The notes: generated by a model from the sequence alone, not told the origin. A stretch of DNA of 64,000 nucleotides from Buxus sempervirens (GCA_947561395.2 OX387183.1:45068890-45132889), one strand, 5' to 3'; numbered from the stretch's first letter, positions 10,611 through 21,267 are shown. Program-made: numbers and translations.

Positions 10611-10790
10611 TATTTTCTTATGATAAATATCGTGGTGGATATGGATGTGGATGCTCTTTTTGGATTGTATATGAATGCAATATTTCGATGAATCTTTTCT
10701 TTACAGGTTAAACCATTATTATTTTAGACCAATTTGGTCTGGACAACCCTCTATTTTTAGGGGAGATGCTGCCGATATTTTTAGGGGAGA
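10611..10790 (+). repeat. CACTA internal module, copy 1
   Basis: Shares GATTGTATATGAATGC, an acceptor-like TTTACAGGTT, TTATTTTAGACCAATT and GGACAACCCTCTATTTTTAG blocks with 16262-16440. The two copies are similar over about 170 bp. Confidence 0.75.
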
Positions 10791-10819
10791 TAAATAATGG
10801 TTAAACCATTATTTATCTC
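10787..10819. repeat. Perfect 33-nt palindrome
   Basis: GAGATAAATAATGGTT, one A, then the exact reverse complement AACCATTATTTATCTC. Confidence 0.9.
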
Positions 10820-11199
10820 TTTAAGTTCCTTGTTGTGATATTTATGTTCTAATGCTGTTCAATAGCATTGATATTATGATTAGCAGTTCTTTATTCTATT
10901 TTTTGGTTAACCTGGTTATTGTTTTTATATTTATTTATCTCATAAAAAAAGTGGGAACAATTCAAATACCCGTCTGAGAGGTTACATGTGTAACTATGCC
11001 CATCCTATTTTGTGTACTTTGAAGATATTGCATCTTCGCAGTAAGTTTGCAATAATTCTTAGTATTTAAATATGAAGGCATAGATTTGCACATGTAACAT
11101 CTTGGATTGTCATATTGACAGTTTGGGGATATCAAGTATGTTACTTGTTGACATGTGATTTATATATATCTCTACTTATAATTTTGGTTTTATCTCTTT

Positions 11200-11258
11200 G
11201 TTCTTCAAATACGTAGTTTTTTGACTTTAGGTCAGAAAACTTTACGTATTTGAAGAAC
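11200..11258. repeat. 59-nt hairpin with two paired blocks
   Basis: GTTCTTCAAATACGTA (11200-11215) pairs perfectly with TACGTATTTGAAGAAC (11243-11258). Inside it GTTTTTTGAC (11216-11225) pairs with GTCAGAAAAC (11231-11240) with one G-T pair, leaving a five-base loop and a two-base bulge. Confidence 0.85.
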
Positions 11259-11473
11259 TGCGCAGAGATGCTGCCGAAATTCGTGGAGAAATATATGAAT
11301 CTTATGACAAACAAGTAATGTATTTGTATTCCTAAATGGGTAAAACCAAGCATAAATTTTAAAACTAACATAAGTACCGTTTGCTATTAGCTAGATTCAT
11401 TTATAGAGTATGTTTTGCAGAAAGTAATCCTATTCAAAAGCGACGGGTAAATTCTTTCACAACATACTAATAG

Positions 11474-14400
11474 ATGGATCGAAGGTGGATGAAAAGATCT
11501 AGGTATTTATTATGTTAATTTCTTAATGTTTTGATGAAGGGTGTGTATCTATATTTATTAACTAAATAGGTTACGTTTACTATGGATGGAATAGGACTAG
11601 TCAAGATTATCAAGATGGAGTCTTGGGTTTCATCAAATTCGCATGTTCTCGCGGGGCAACTATTAATGGGTTGTTGAAGTGTCCTTGTCCGGAATGTAAT
11701 AATGTGTTGTATCAAAGTCAAGAAGTCGCATACGAACACATGATTTGAAATGGATTTGATCAAAACTACACAAAATGGTACTATCATGGGGAGGATATTC
11801 TCGATTCATGGCCCCCCCCCCCCCCCCCCCCCCCCCGCCCCCCGTGTTAATCCCATAGTAGATGATGCACAATTTGTGGGTGATGAAGTTAGGCTCATGG
11901 TTAAAGAAGCTTATGGGGTGCAGGATAAAATGGACATATCTGCGAGTTCTTCACATAGGCCATCAGATGATACCCCAACTTGTAATAATCCACAGTTTGA
12001 GAAACTGTTCCATGATGCTGGAGAAGAGTTATACCCGGGGTGTAAAAGCCACACGAAATTGTCGTTCATTGTTAAACTATTTCATATAAAGTGCCTAAGT
12101 GGATGGAGCAATAAGTCATTGACTTTGACGCTTGAGTTGTTGAGAGAGACATTTCCGTTTGTGTCAAAATTGCCAGAAACAAGTTCACAGGTCAAGACGA
12201 TGATATCGGACCTGGGTCTTAATTATAACAAAATAGATGCGTGCCCAAATGACTGTATGCTATATTGGAATGAAACTAGTGAAAAACAAAAGTGTGATAT
12301 TTGCGGTACTTCTAGATGGAAATCCGAAGACAGTCATTCCAATAAAAAGGGAAAGAAAAAGGCAGCAAAGATATTAAGGCACTTTCCTTTGAAGCCGCGT
12401 CTTCAAAGATTGTATATGTCTTCCAAGATTGCCGATGATATGAGATGGCATGTGGATGGTCGTACTGATGATGATAAGTTAAGGCATCCTGCGGATTCTA
12501 TGACTTGGAAATATTTTGATGTTATGAATAGCGAGTTCAGTTCTGATCCTCGTAATGTTAGACTGGGCTTAGCATCTGACGGCTTCAATCCATTTAGATC
12601 AATGAGTATCACCCACAGCACGTGGCCAGTCATTTTGATTCCATATAACTTGCCACCGTGGTTGTGCATGAAACAACCAAACATGATCCTTTCTTTACTC
12701 ATACCAGGGCCGAAGGGGCTGGGAAATGATATTGATGTGTACTTGCGCCCTCTTATAGAAGAGTTAAAAGACCTATGGGGTTCTGGGATTGAGACATATG
12801 ATGCGTCAAGAAAGGAGGTCTTCACTTTGCATGTAGGGTTAATTTGGACGATTAGTGATTTCCCTGGGTATGCTATGCTTTCGGGTTGGAGCACTAAAGG
12901 GAAACTTGCATGCCCTTCTTGTCATAAAGACACGTGTTCTAAGTATTTGCGTCATGGCCGGAAGCACTGTAATATGGGTCATCGTCGATTCCTACCTCTT
13001 GATCATAAGTTTCGAAAGTAGAAACAATCCTTCGATGGTACCACAGAGACAAGGGAAGCTCCAATAGGATTAATCGGGTGGGATATTGTTGATCACTTAA
13101 GGGACAGTTCACATGTATTCGGGAAGCATAATAGTAAGAAGTATTCTAAAAACATTGGTAAAGGAGTGATGCCTTTTAATTGGAAGAAAAAGAGCATATT
13201 TTTTGAATTGCCATATTGGAGGGATATTATGTTGAAACATAATTTGGGCGTGATGCATATTGAGAAGAATGTTTGTGATAGTATACTTGGTACATTGTTA
13301 AATATTGATGGAAAAACGAAGGACAACTTTAAGGCGCGCTTGGATTTGGTTGACATGGGTATTAGACACGCACTTCATCCACAGATGTTACCTGATAGAA
13401 AGAAAGCATGTTTGTCGGCTGCATGCTTCTCACTAGACAAACGGGAACAAGATATATTTTGCAAAGTGTTGAAAAGTATAAAGGTTCCAGATGGTTATTC
13501 GTCCAACATTGCTAAACGGGTGAGTAGTAAAGAATGGAAGACATTTGGTCTTAAAAGTCATGATTTCCATGTGTTGCTGCATCAACTATTGCCTCTTGCT
13601 ATTCGGAAAGTGTTGCCGAAGAATGTAGCATCCGTATTGATAGAGTTGAGTAACTTTTTCATCAATTGTGCTCCAAAGTTTGTGAAGTTGATGACTTGAA
13701 GCGCCTTCAAGATAGTATTGCACAAGTATTATGCCAGATGGAGAGGATTTTCCCCCCATCGTTCTTTGATATTATGGTGCATTTGCCAATTCACTTAGCA
13801 AATGAAGCTATGGAAGGGGGGCTTGTCCAATATTGTTGGATGTATCCAATTGAAAGGTACGTATTACAACAGTTTTATTAAATGTGTTTCCTTGTATTTC
13901 GCTGTCGAATCATCTTGATTATCAAGATTTTTTGTTTTTCATAATAGGTACTTGTACACCCTAAAGTCATATGTGCGCAATCAAGCACAACCGAAGGGGT
14001 TAATTGCAGAAGGGTATATTGCGGAAGAATGTATGATATTCTATTCCCGATACTTACCTAACGTAGAATCAAAAACTAATCGGCCGCAAAGAAACTATGA
14101 TGAAACTGCAATTGGAAGTATCCAACCATATAAATTATCCAATATTGAGTGGGTACAAGCGCATCGTTATGTGCTTTTCAATGACGATAGGGTTGCAAGT
14201 TTTCGAATGTAAGAAGTTACTTGCTTACCTCATCCATTTGTTTCTATATTACAATATTTTCATATTCTTTGAATTAATCATTGTATTTTACATGAAAGGC
14301 GTCATCTAAGCCTTCTTAAGATGTTAACTCCAAGGGCAAGGGAACATGACATACAAAAGAAACATAATAATGAATTCATGCAGTAGTTTATAGAACATGT

Positions 14401-15229
14401 AAGAAACCTTGTTTCATTTATAGAGTTTTAGCTCCACATGTGTTGTTTAATATTGCATTTCTTAACCTACTTGGCCCCTTATTTATAGGCCGAGACACTA
14501 AAAGCATCAAATAGTGCCATCTCCGAGGACATTATGTTGTTGTCACAGGGCCCACAATCAATGACAAAAAAATTCAAGGGATACATAAGTAATGGATATT
14601 GTTTTTGCACGATGGAGAAAGAGAAATCCTCAAAAAGTCAGAATAGCGGTGTTGTGGTAAAAGCAAGCACTACTAGCTACGCTAGTACGAAAGATAAAAA
14701 TCCAATAACAAGTTATATGTCTTTTTACGGGCGTCTGACTGATGTGGTCGAATTGGCATATTCAGAGCAGCTTAGACATGTACTGTTTAAGTGTGATTGG
14801 GTTGATATCATGACACAAGGAAGAGGCATTAAGGCAGATGAGTTAGGATTTACACTTGTGAGCTTCAAATGGTTATTATATACTGGTCAACATGTCATGG
14901 ATGATCCGTTTGTATTCGCATCTCAAGCTGAACAAGTTTTCTTTGTGGTGGATCCAATCGATGAAGAGTGGAATGTTGTTGTGAAGACTAAGCCAAGGGA
15001 CTTGTTTGAATTGATCACGAATGATGATCAACCCATTGATTGCGATCCATATGCTACCCAACTTGTAACAAATAATGAAGAAGAGGTTGATGGGTTGAGT
15101 TGGGCAAGGGAAGACGTACCTGGCACAACAGTTGATGCTCATTCTCATACGAGTAGAGAACAGCTCGCATCTTCTAGTGATCCTGTTCATAACGAACAGG
15201 GATCGGATTCTGATGATGACCATGAATGA
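11474..15229 (+). pseudogene. TNP2: TNP2-type CACTA transposase, damaged
   Basis: Five exons can be read: 11474-11502, 11595-13856, 13948-14208, 14299-14398 and 14489-15229, all with GT-AG introns that restore conserved protein. Start MDRRWMKRSR is the usual beginning of the transposase-associated domain, which continues with CPCPECNN and WYYHGED motifs. Then come the Tnp_2 transposase core (NLPPWLCMK, LSGWSTKGKLACPSC, NMGHRRFLP), the DUF4218 region (FFDIMVHLPIHLANEA, PIERYLYTLK) and a C-terminal DUF4216 region (FKCDWVD, DELGFTLV, DDPFVFASQAEQVFFV). Expected length of about 1130 codons fits the family. Damage: TGA at 11746, a frame change across the 25-C run at 11812-11836, TAG at 13019, a frame change near 13666 and TAG at 14384. 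It would catalyse cut-and-paste movement if intact. Confidence 0.9.
11812..11843 (+). repeat. Poly-C run (25 C, G, 6 C) inside the transposase
   Basis: The run lies between the transposase-associated domain and the Tnp_2 core, in a Pro-rich linker. The two sides are in different frames, so the length is either mutated by slippage or misread in sequencing. Confidence 0.9.
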
Positions 15230-15397
15230 ATTGTATTTGAATTGTAGTGATCATGTTCATTCTCATTTTTTGTCTTGAATACGACACACTATTTTCTTCT
15301 ATTAAACTAACTAACAAACAATAGTCATTTATGATGAATCAGATTGTTATTGACTTGTATGATTTTATTTTCTACAGCATATAGTGTATTTTATTAG

Positions 15398-17235
15398 ATG
15401 GCAGAGGGTGGGCCAGCTAGGAGGGGTAGAGGTCCTACTAGATGCCTTGATATACTAAAACTTTGACCTGGAGAAAAGTTCAACATCGATATAGATGAAT
15501 TGGGGCAGCCAATTGGACCAAATGCCTCCAAATTGGCTAGTTTTTGTGGGACACTGGCACGCGATGGACGTGTTATACCCTTGAATCGCTTTGGCTGGCG
15601 AGAAGTCACAGATAGGGAGAAGGACCAAGCGTGGTCACTTGTAAAGGTAAATAATCTAAATTTTAATGTAGTTCATTACTCAAAATGTCCACATATTTAG
15701 CTAATTGGTATTAACTTTTAAATTTCAATTTGTTATGCACCGTAGGAAAAGTTTGAGGTTGAAGAGAGGTTGTGTGATGTTATCCTACAATCAATAAATA
15801 AAAAATGGAGGGACTATAAGTCCGATTTGAAGCAAAACCATTACGATCCATACGAAACAAATGCTGAACGTATAAATGATCACCCACCAGATGTGGTAGA
15901 GGAGCAATGGGCAATTATAGTAAAGTACTGGAACTCACAAAATGCCCAGGTAATTTGTTAATTAGTTAATATGTCTTCTAAAGCTACTGCATCCTTGTTT
16001 ATTGAATTTGTATGATTATATGTTGCAGAACTTGTCAGCAAGGAATAAAACTAATCGTGCCAACCAGACCCTTAATCATACAGCTGGGACAAAGAGCTTT
16101 GCCAGGCTAAAAAACGAACAGGTATAACAAATGGCCACTTATGAATGTCTTGATATACTATTATAAATCTAGTCACCTCATCAACTTGATGATCGGTTTT
16201 CATAGTGTACAATCTTATTTTATTGCTTTCTTATCTCTTCTGAGTTGTATAGTAGCTTTTCTATTTTCTTGTATGATAAGATGGGATATTTATGTGAATG
16301 GGGATTGTATATGAATGCTACGTTTTGCATTCTTTTCTGTTTTTCAGGTTGAATGGCTTTATTTTAGACCAATTCGGTTTGGACAACCCTCTATTTTTAG
16401 GGGAGATGCCATCGAAATTTTTATTATTTTTTCTTTATTTATCTCTAAATGTGTTCTTTGTTTTTATATTTCTTCATCTTTTTAATCGGGTCAATTGTAT
16501 TAATTTTTGCTTGTGGTATTTAAATGATTTATGATGAATTAACACCATATTTTTTCATTAGGGATTGGCGGGCCGTGCTGAGACTTTTATAAAAACGCAT
16601 ACTCGAAAAGATGGCACGCCAATCAATGATGAAGCAGCTGACAAGATAGTAAGTTATTTTCTCTTATTGTAGGTATAATTGTAGTATACGATTAACTTTA
16701 TTAGCATCTATTTTGATAACTCAATGATTGCATAAATATTTTTTTCAGGATCAAATGCGAACTATCATGGAACAAGGCATGCCAGATTCGACAGCCCAAG
16801 ATGATGTATATACTCAAGTCATGGGGCATGACACACATGGCAGGGTGCGGTGTTGTGGGTTAGGCCACACGCCCACTAGGCTGTGGGGTGGTAGTGCATC
16901 CTCGAGTACGTCATCTCGGTATGTCGATATGGATGAATTTAATAGGATGCGAGAACAATTGCAACGTACAGAGGAGCGGCTAGAAGAAGAGATGCGACAA
17001 CGACAAACAATTGAAGCAACTGTTGCATAGCATGCCAGAGAATTTGAAGAATTTAGAAACTTAATGATGAGTAACCGTCAAACACAGGTATTATATAAAT
17101 GCCTTACAAAAATACATATAACACAAATTCATATCATCTTTATATTTAAATACTACACTTAATGATCTTTCTTACAATTTATAGTCTCCTGGCGAAACTT
17201 CTGCAAATGATAGTCCTCCTCGGGATTTTAGCTAG
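15398..17235 (+). pseudogene. Second CACTA gene, Ptta/En/Spm-type (Transposase_24) protein, damaged
   Basis: Six exons, 15398-15646, 15746-15949, 16029-16121, 16562-16648, 16749-17087 and 17185-17235, joined by five GT-AG introns that are all phase 0; about 340 codons. Exon 1 begins MAEGGPARRGRG; exon 2 has SINKKWRDYKSDL and VVEEQWAIIVKYW, exon 3 NLSARNKTNRANQTLNHTAG, exon 4 GLAGRAETFIKTHTRKDG and exon 5 a Gln/Glu/Arg-rich coiled coil (FNRMREQLQRTEERLEEEMR). This is the pattern of the plant Ptta/En/Spm transposase family (PF03004), which is thought to act like TNPA in binding subterminal repeats. Damage: TGA at 15464 (an Arg codon by CGA to TGA is likely) and TAG at 17028. Confidence 0.85.
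16262..16440 (+). repeat. CACTA internal module, copy 2, inside an intron of the second gene
   Basis: Relative of 10611-10790. It lies in the long intron 16122-16561, and keeps an acceptor-like TTTTTCAGGTT at 16343-16353 followed by an open stretch (translated LYFRPIRFGQPSIFRGDA or, in another frame, ILDQFGLDNPLFLGEM). Confidence 0.7.
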
Positions 17236-17609
17236 ACAGACATGCATTCTTATTATTTGAGGTGAGTAACACAAGATAGCTTCGGTTCTATATATATATA
17301 AATTTTTTTTTTGGCTAAATTGATTTGTCTACTTATAATTTTACTGACACATGATTCATTGTTATTTTCATGCCGGGCTATTAAATTGATACGAGTTGCA
17401 ATTTCACTTGTTAATGGAAACCATTAATTTACTGTTCTTTAGTTTAATTTATATGACATGAATGTTTGGAGTATTTTAATTTTATTAGAATCTCTTTTAA
17501 TTCACTTTCTTCTTTGTAATTGTTTTGCTCTATTTGTTATAAAATTTGCTACGAAATGAGGTATTTTATAGGATTTTCGGTCCACCTAATTATGGTTTTT
17601 GTATATGCA
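17236..17609 (+). other. CACTA 3' untranslated region, nothing else seen
   Basis: AT-rich stretch between the stop of the second gene and the right subterminal array. I see no further feature. Confidence 0.5.
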
Positions 17610-18070
17610 GGTAAAGGCTTTTAGCGGCAGTAATTACCGCCACTAAAAGCCAAAAGTTTTAAGCGGCGGTAATTACCGCCGCTTAAAACCTGAGTCGCAT
17701 TTACTTATACAAAGTATTAGCGGCGGTACGTACCGCCGCTAAAGGCATATGGAAGTACGTGAGGATTTTAGCGGCGGTAATTACCGGCGCGAATAGGAGA
17801 TATTAGCGGCGGTAAATGTTTCCGCCGTTAAAATTTTCTTATTAACCGGCGGGTCTTTCCGTCGGTAAAAAGGGTTTTAACGGCGGTAATTACCGCCGTT
17901 AAATACCCGCCGGCTATTTTTCCTAAATAGCGGTGGTAATTTTGCTACCCCCGTTGTGGGCATCGCTGATTCGTTTAGCGGCTCGATATTAAGCGGCGGT
18001 AGGGTTTACTGCCGTTAAATATTTAACGGCGATTCTTTTACCGGCAAGATTCTATCGCCGGTAAAAGTTG
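17610..18070 (+). repeat. CACTA right subterminal palindrome array
   Basis: About ten copies of GCGGCGGTAATTACCGCCGC and variants, plus related GGCGGTAA/TTACCGCC half-sites and a variant group with CCGGCGGGT and CCGTCGGTAAAA. Mirrors the left array, but units here are often direct 20-bp palindromes without a spacer. Confidence 0.9.
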
Positions 18071-18072
18071 AC

Positions 18073-18084
18073 TTTTTTGTAGTT
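18073..18084 (-). repeat. CACTA right terminal inverted repeat, last base changed
   Basis: TTTTTTGTAGTT, whose complement is AACTACAAAAAA; 11 of 12 bases match the left end. The outermost base is T instead of the expected G, if the GTT target duplication is placed as in 18085-18087. Confidence 0.8.
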
Positions 18085-18087
18085 GTT

Positions 18088-18867
18088 CGGGACTATGCTA
18101 AGAGATGGAAAGAGCTGGCAACACTGGTCCAGCCACCACTATTAGAGCAAGAGATGACATCTTTGTTTATAGCATCACTTGGTCAACCTTTCTTCACTCT
18201 GTTACTGGGGTAGAGTTCTACGAGTTTCAATGACTTGATTCTAACAACTGACAGAATTGAAGATGCAGTAAGGTCAGGAAAGATAGATAGCAGTGGGCGG
18301 AATGCTACTCAGAGGAGACCAATGGCAAATCAAGGTAATAGAAGCCAGGGACAAGAGCAACCAAGGAGAACTGAGGGGCAGGCAGTGAATTATGTACAGC
18401 CTACTCAACCTTATCACATCTCCCAAAGGCCCTTGACAGCATCTCCACAGAATCAAGGGCAAGTGGCCGTACCATATCAGGGTCCACCGAGACGGACAAG
18501 AGAAGAAATGGAGGCAAGGTTTAGAAGAGTATTCACTCCACTTCCCTACACACCAGCTGAGTTACTACCCACACTACTAAAAGGAGGGTATTTGCGAATC
18601 AAGTCACCAAATCCTAGAACATTCATTGGCAAGAATTACAATCCTAATGAGAGATGTGAGTACCACTCAGGGGCATCGGGACATGACACCAGCCGATGTT
18701 GGGATCTGAGGCATGATATCCAAGACTTGATTGATCAGAAACGCCTTATAGTTGATCCTCCGACACCGCCTCCAGTAACTCCAGCCACTGGTGTTGCAAC
18801 CAACCCTTTGCCTAGTCATTCTCAAGCATCTACCAGTAAGACCATCAATCATATAAGCACCAGCTAA
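18088..18867 (+). pseudogene. Element B gag, second part with zinc-finger-like motif (fossil)
   Basis: Gag resumes exactly after the CACTA target duplication. It contains a Gln/Pro-rich region, an LPYTPAELLPTLLKGGYL motif and a Cys/His cluster C-x2-H-x5-H-x4-C near 18657-18702, the nucleic-acid-binding knuckle variant of Tat Gag proteins. It is broken in places. The next frame starts seven bases after its end. Confidence 0.82.
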
Positions 18868-18873
18868 AACACA

Positions 18874-20469
18874 ATGCAATTTGATCCATCAATTTTGATT
18901 GGACATCAAGGACAAACAGTGAGGGTTCACCTCCAAGCAGAAATTGAATGGCAAGAAGTAAAATTCATCGGAGGAGAAGATAGAACAGAATTCCCTCCAC
19001 AATTCCCCCGAGTGCATCTACACCCCAATTCAGAATCTGAGTATCTTCTCCCATCACCCATTGATGATCCCACACCATCTAGCTATATCACTCCACCAGC
19101 TTATATCCCTACCAGAGCACCACTGATCAACCTCTTCTCTCTCAGGAACCCAGTAATACCTAACTCTACCATCATCCTAGTTGAGCCAGAAAGCCTGAAT
19201 CTTTCCCAACTCACCTTAGACCCCCCATCATACCACACCGCTCCACCTGCCTATACCATTGATCCCGCTTTTTATGAACTTCCCCGCCTTTTTACTGAAA
19301 CTGAAGTCAACCGGATCACCGGATCTGGTCGATATGTGAACACAGACCCTACACCTGCACCTGAAGAAGAGACAGAAGAAGAGAAAAGAAAGAAGGAGAA
19401 AGGGAAGGAAGTGGTAGTCGAGCAGTCGTTTACCCAAAAAAGAAAGGGACGAGCATCTGATGATGAGATCACGGAATTGTATAACAGCATACACGTGCTT
19501 GAATATGACATTGTTCAACAGTTGAACAAGGTCCCTGCACAGATCTCTATCATGCGACTACTCATGGACTCCCCAAAGCACAAGGATGTTTTAATGAAAG
19601 TCTTATCTAATGCCCATGTGCCGGAAACAACTGCACCTAAACAATTGGAAGCTATAGTCTCTCAGATAATGGCGCCAAAGGCTATCTCCTTCTCAGATGA
19701 TGATTTGCCTCCTGATGGCCCTGATCACATCGAACCTCTTTACATCATGGTCAAATGCAATGACAAGGTAGTAAAAAGGGCAATGATTGACAATGGCTCT
19801 GCTTTGAACATCTGCCCAATGAGGACTTTTTATGGATTGCAGCTTGACCCTTCCTTGATCAAGCCTAGTACACATAATGTCAAAGGTTTTGATAATGCCA
19901 AAAGAGATTCTGTTGGAGAGATTGTTATAACGATCATCATAGCAGAGAAGCCATTTACCCTAGCCTTTGAACTGATGGATCTGAATTCCTCTTTCAACTT
20001 GTGGATTGGCCGACCTTGGCTTCATCATGCTGGGGCAGTACCCTCCACTCTTCATAGAATGATCCGATTCCTTTCTGGCAATGAGTTAATCACGGTACAT
20101 GCTGAGGACCACAGGGAATTCGAAAGACTAGGTGTTCCCTATGTTGATTATGAGTTGCCAACATCCTTGGCATTCCATGATACAGAATTAGTTAATGTGA
20201 TTAATATCCCAGCATATGAAAGGGGAAGAGAATTCAAGAGAAGGAAGAGAGAATGCATGTTCGGAATTGTTGAATGTGCCGACTGGGGACTTCGTGCAGG
20301 AGAAGGTCTGGGCCGTTACAAGCAAGGAATGAAGAAGGCCATTGAAGTGGTAGAAAACATCACTGGATTTGGAGTTGGTTACACCCCAGGACCACATGAC
20401 TGCGCAAAACTTTTTAGGCGCCAGTCAGAGCTGAGGAGGGCAAAGGCAGAAGGCAGAGAACCAGAATAG
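18874..20469 (+). CDS. Element B aspartic protease with C-terminal G-patch-like region
   Basis: Open frame of 531 codons in the pol part of element B. Residues 1-170 are Pro-rich; 165-200 are Lys/Glu-rich; about 205-290 form a conserved block (KVPAQISIMRLLMDSPKHK). The retroviral aspartic protease centre IDNGSALNICP is near residue 305, and the second protease block with IGRPWLHHAG near residues 376-386. A G-patch-like segment follows at about 468-508 (GLRAGEGLGRYKQG then GFGVGY), with the glycine spacing of that domain. In the family the protease cleaves Gag-Pol. A G-patch after a protease is known in some betaretroviruses, where it binds nucleic acid; the role here is inference. The frame is open but the element around it is broken. 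Confidence 0.85.
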   Translation: MQFDPSILIGHQGQTVRVHLQAEIEWQEVKFIGGEDRTEFPPQFPRVHLHPNSESEYLLPSPIDDPTPSSYITPPAYIPTRAPLINLFSLRNPVIPNSTIILVEPESLNLSQLTLDPPSYHTAPPAYTIDPAFYELPRLFTETEVNRITGSGRYVNTDPTPAPEEETEEEKRKKEKGKEVVVEQSFTQKRKGRASDDEITELYNSIHVLEYDIVQQLNKVPAQISIMRLLMDSPKHKDVLMKVLSNAHVPETTAPKQLEAIVSQIMAPKAISFSDDDLPPDGPDHIEPLYIMVKCNDKVVKRAMIDNGSALNICPMRTFYGLQLDPSLIKPSTHNVKGFDNAKRDSVGEIVITIIIAEKPFTLAFELMDLNSSFNLWIGRPWLHHAGAVPSTLHRMIRFLSGNELITVHAEDHREFERLGVPYVDYELPTSLAFHDTELVNVINIPAYERGREFKRRKRECMFGIVECADWGLRAGEGLGRYKQGMKKAIEVVENITGFGVGYTPGPHDCAKLFRRQSELRRAKAEGREPE

Positions 20470-20622
20470 CCTATTTACTTCTATGAAGAATTGTGCAGAA
20501 CATTTACTAATGATTGTTTGAAGGCACTCTGGTCCCTTGAGAATGTAGTTGCCCAAGGATGGGGTGATGATTTTCCACCTTCCCCAAGGAAAGATGAAGA
20601 TAATTTGGAAGGAAAAGCATAG

Positions 20623-21267
20623 ATGTTTTGGAATGAATCACCTATCATGAATATGCCAATTGCTGAATCCCCCACCATGAACTTGCAGGACCCATTTGTT
20701 GATTGGTCCTCTTCAGACTTCATCAATCTGCCAGATCTAGGTCCAGAAGAAACATCTGCTGATGCTTTTCAACCACTTGCTATACCATTTGAAGTTGAAG
20801 AACCACCCACTTTTCTTGCCATAGGTCTGGACACTCTGTTCACTAATGAGAGTGATCCTGAAATGCACATTTTCATGGTTGAGAAGAATCAAGAGAAAAA
20901 GAATGATGCAACAGTTGAGGAAGAAGCTTCAGCACCAATCAATAATTGGAGCTCCATGCCTTTTGCAGTCAGTCGGGTTGACCTTTTTAAGGGAGTTTTT
21001 GCTACTTCTTCTGAGATTTCTGTTGTAACTGATTCTAAATTATTCAATGAGTACCTGACTGAGTTCTACTACTTGCATGTGTCTGATAGTAATAATAAAT
21101 TTGAATCCAGTAATCTCAGTATCAATCCCGATGCAAATCCGGGCAAGCCGGAACTTGAGATAGATAATGAGACAAAAATAATTGAACAAAAAGAAGAAGA
21201 AATAAGAAGCCTTGGCTTTAAAAAGCCAACTGAGCAGGCAAACTTAATAACAAAAAAACATGAGTAA
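20623..21267 (+). CDS. Element B spacer ORF between protease and RT
   Basis: Open frame of 214 codons, acidic, with no domain I recognise. A related stretch occurs in element A at 39160-39549, sharing LKNWSAMPF-like, FNEYL and YYLHVS motifs and a Glu-rich end. In Ogre-type elements a spliced intron lies between protease and RT, so part of this spacer may be removed from the mRNA. Low complexity and fast change suggest a linker rather than an enzyme. Confidence 0.5.
   Translation: MFWNESPIMNMPIAESPTMNLQDPFVDWSSSDFINLPDLGPEETSADAFQPLAIPFEVEEPPTFLAIGLDTLFTNESDPEMHIFMVEKNQEKKNDATVEEEASAPINNWSSMPFAVSRVDLFKGVFATSSEISVVTDSKLFNEYLTEFYYLHVSDSNNKFESSNLSINPDANPGKPELEIDNETKIIEQKEEEIRSLGFKKPTEQANLITKKHE

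Larger units (their letters stand above)
9545..11473 (+). other. CACTA 5' non-coding region
   Basis: AT-rich, about 1.9 kb between the leader and the transposase start codon, probably a leader intron or untranslated exons. It contains a copy of a module shared with 16262-16440, a perfect 33-nt palindrome (10787-10819), a large hairpin (11200-11258) and a possible small exon (11231-11312, bounded by CTTTAG and GTAATG). Confidence 0.5.
8746..18084 (+). mobile_element. CACTA (En/Spm) DNA transposon with two transposon genes
   Basis: A 9339-bp element starting CACTACAAAAAA and ending TTTTTTGTAGT plus one base, i.e. inverted ends of about 12 bp with a changed final base, flanked by GTT on both sides. 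It has dense subterminal palindrome arrays at both ends (about 8760-9310 and 17610-18070), a TATA box just inside the left array, a TNP2-type transposase pseudogene (11474-15229) and a second Ptta/En/Spm-type pseudogene (15398-17235), both on the + strand with introns. The coding parts carry stops and frameshifts, so this copy probably cannot move by itself, though its ends could still be recognised if an active relative existed. It inserted into gag of element B and is therefore younger than B. Confidence 0.93.
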
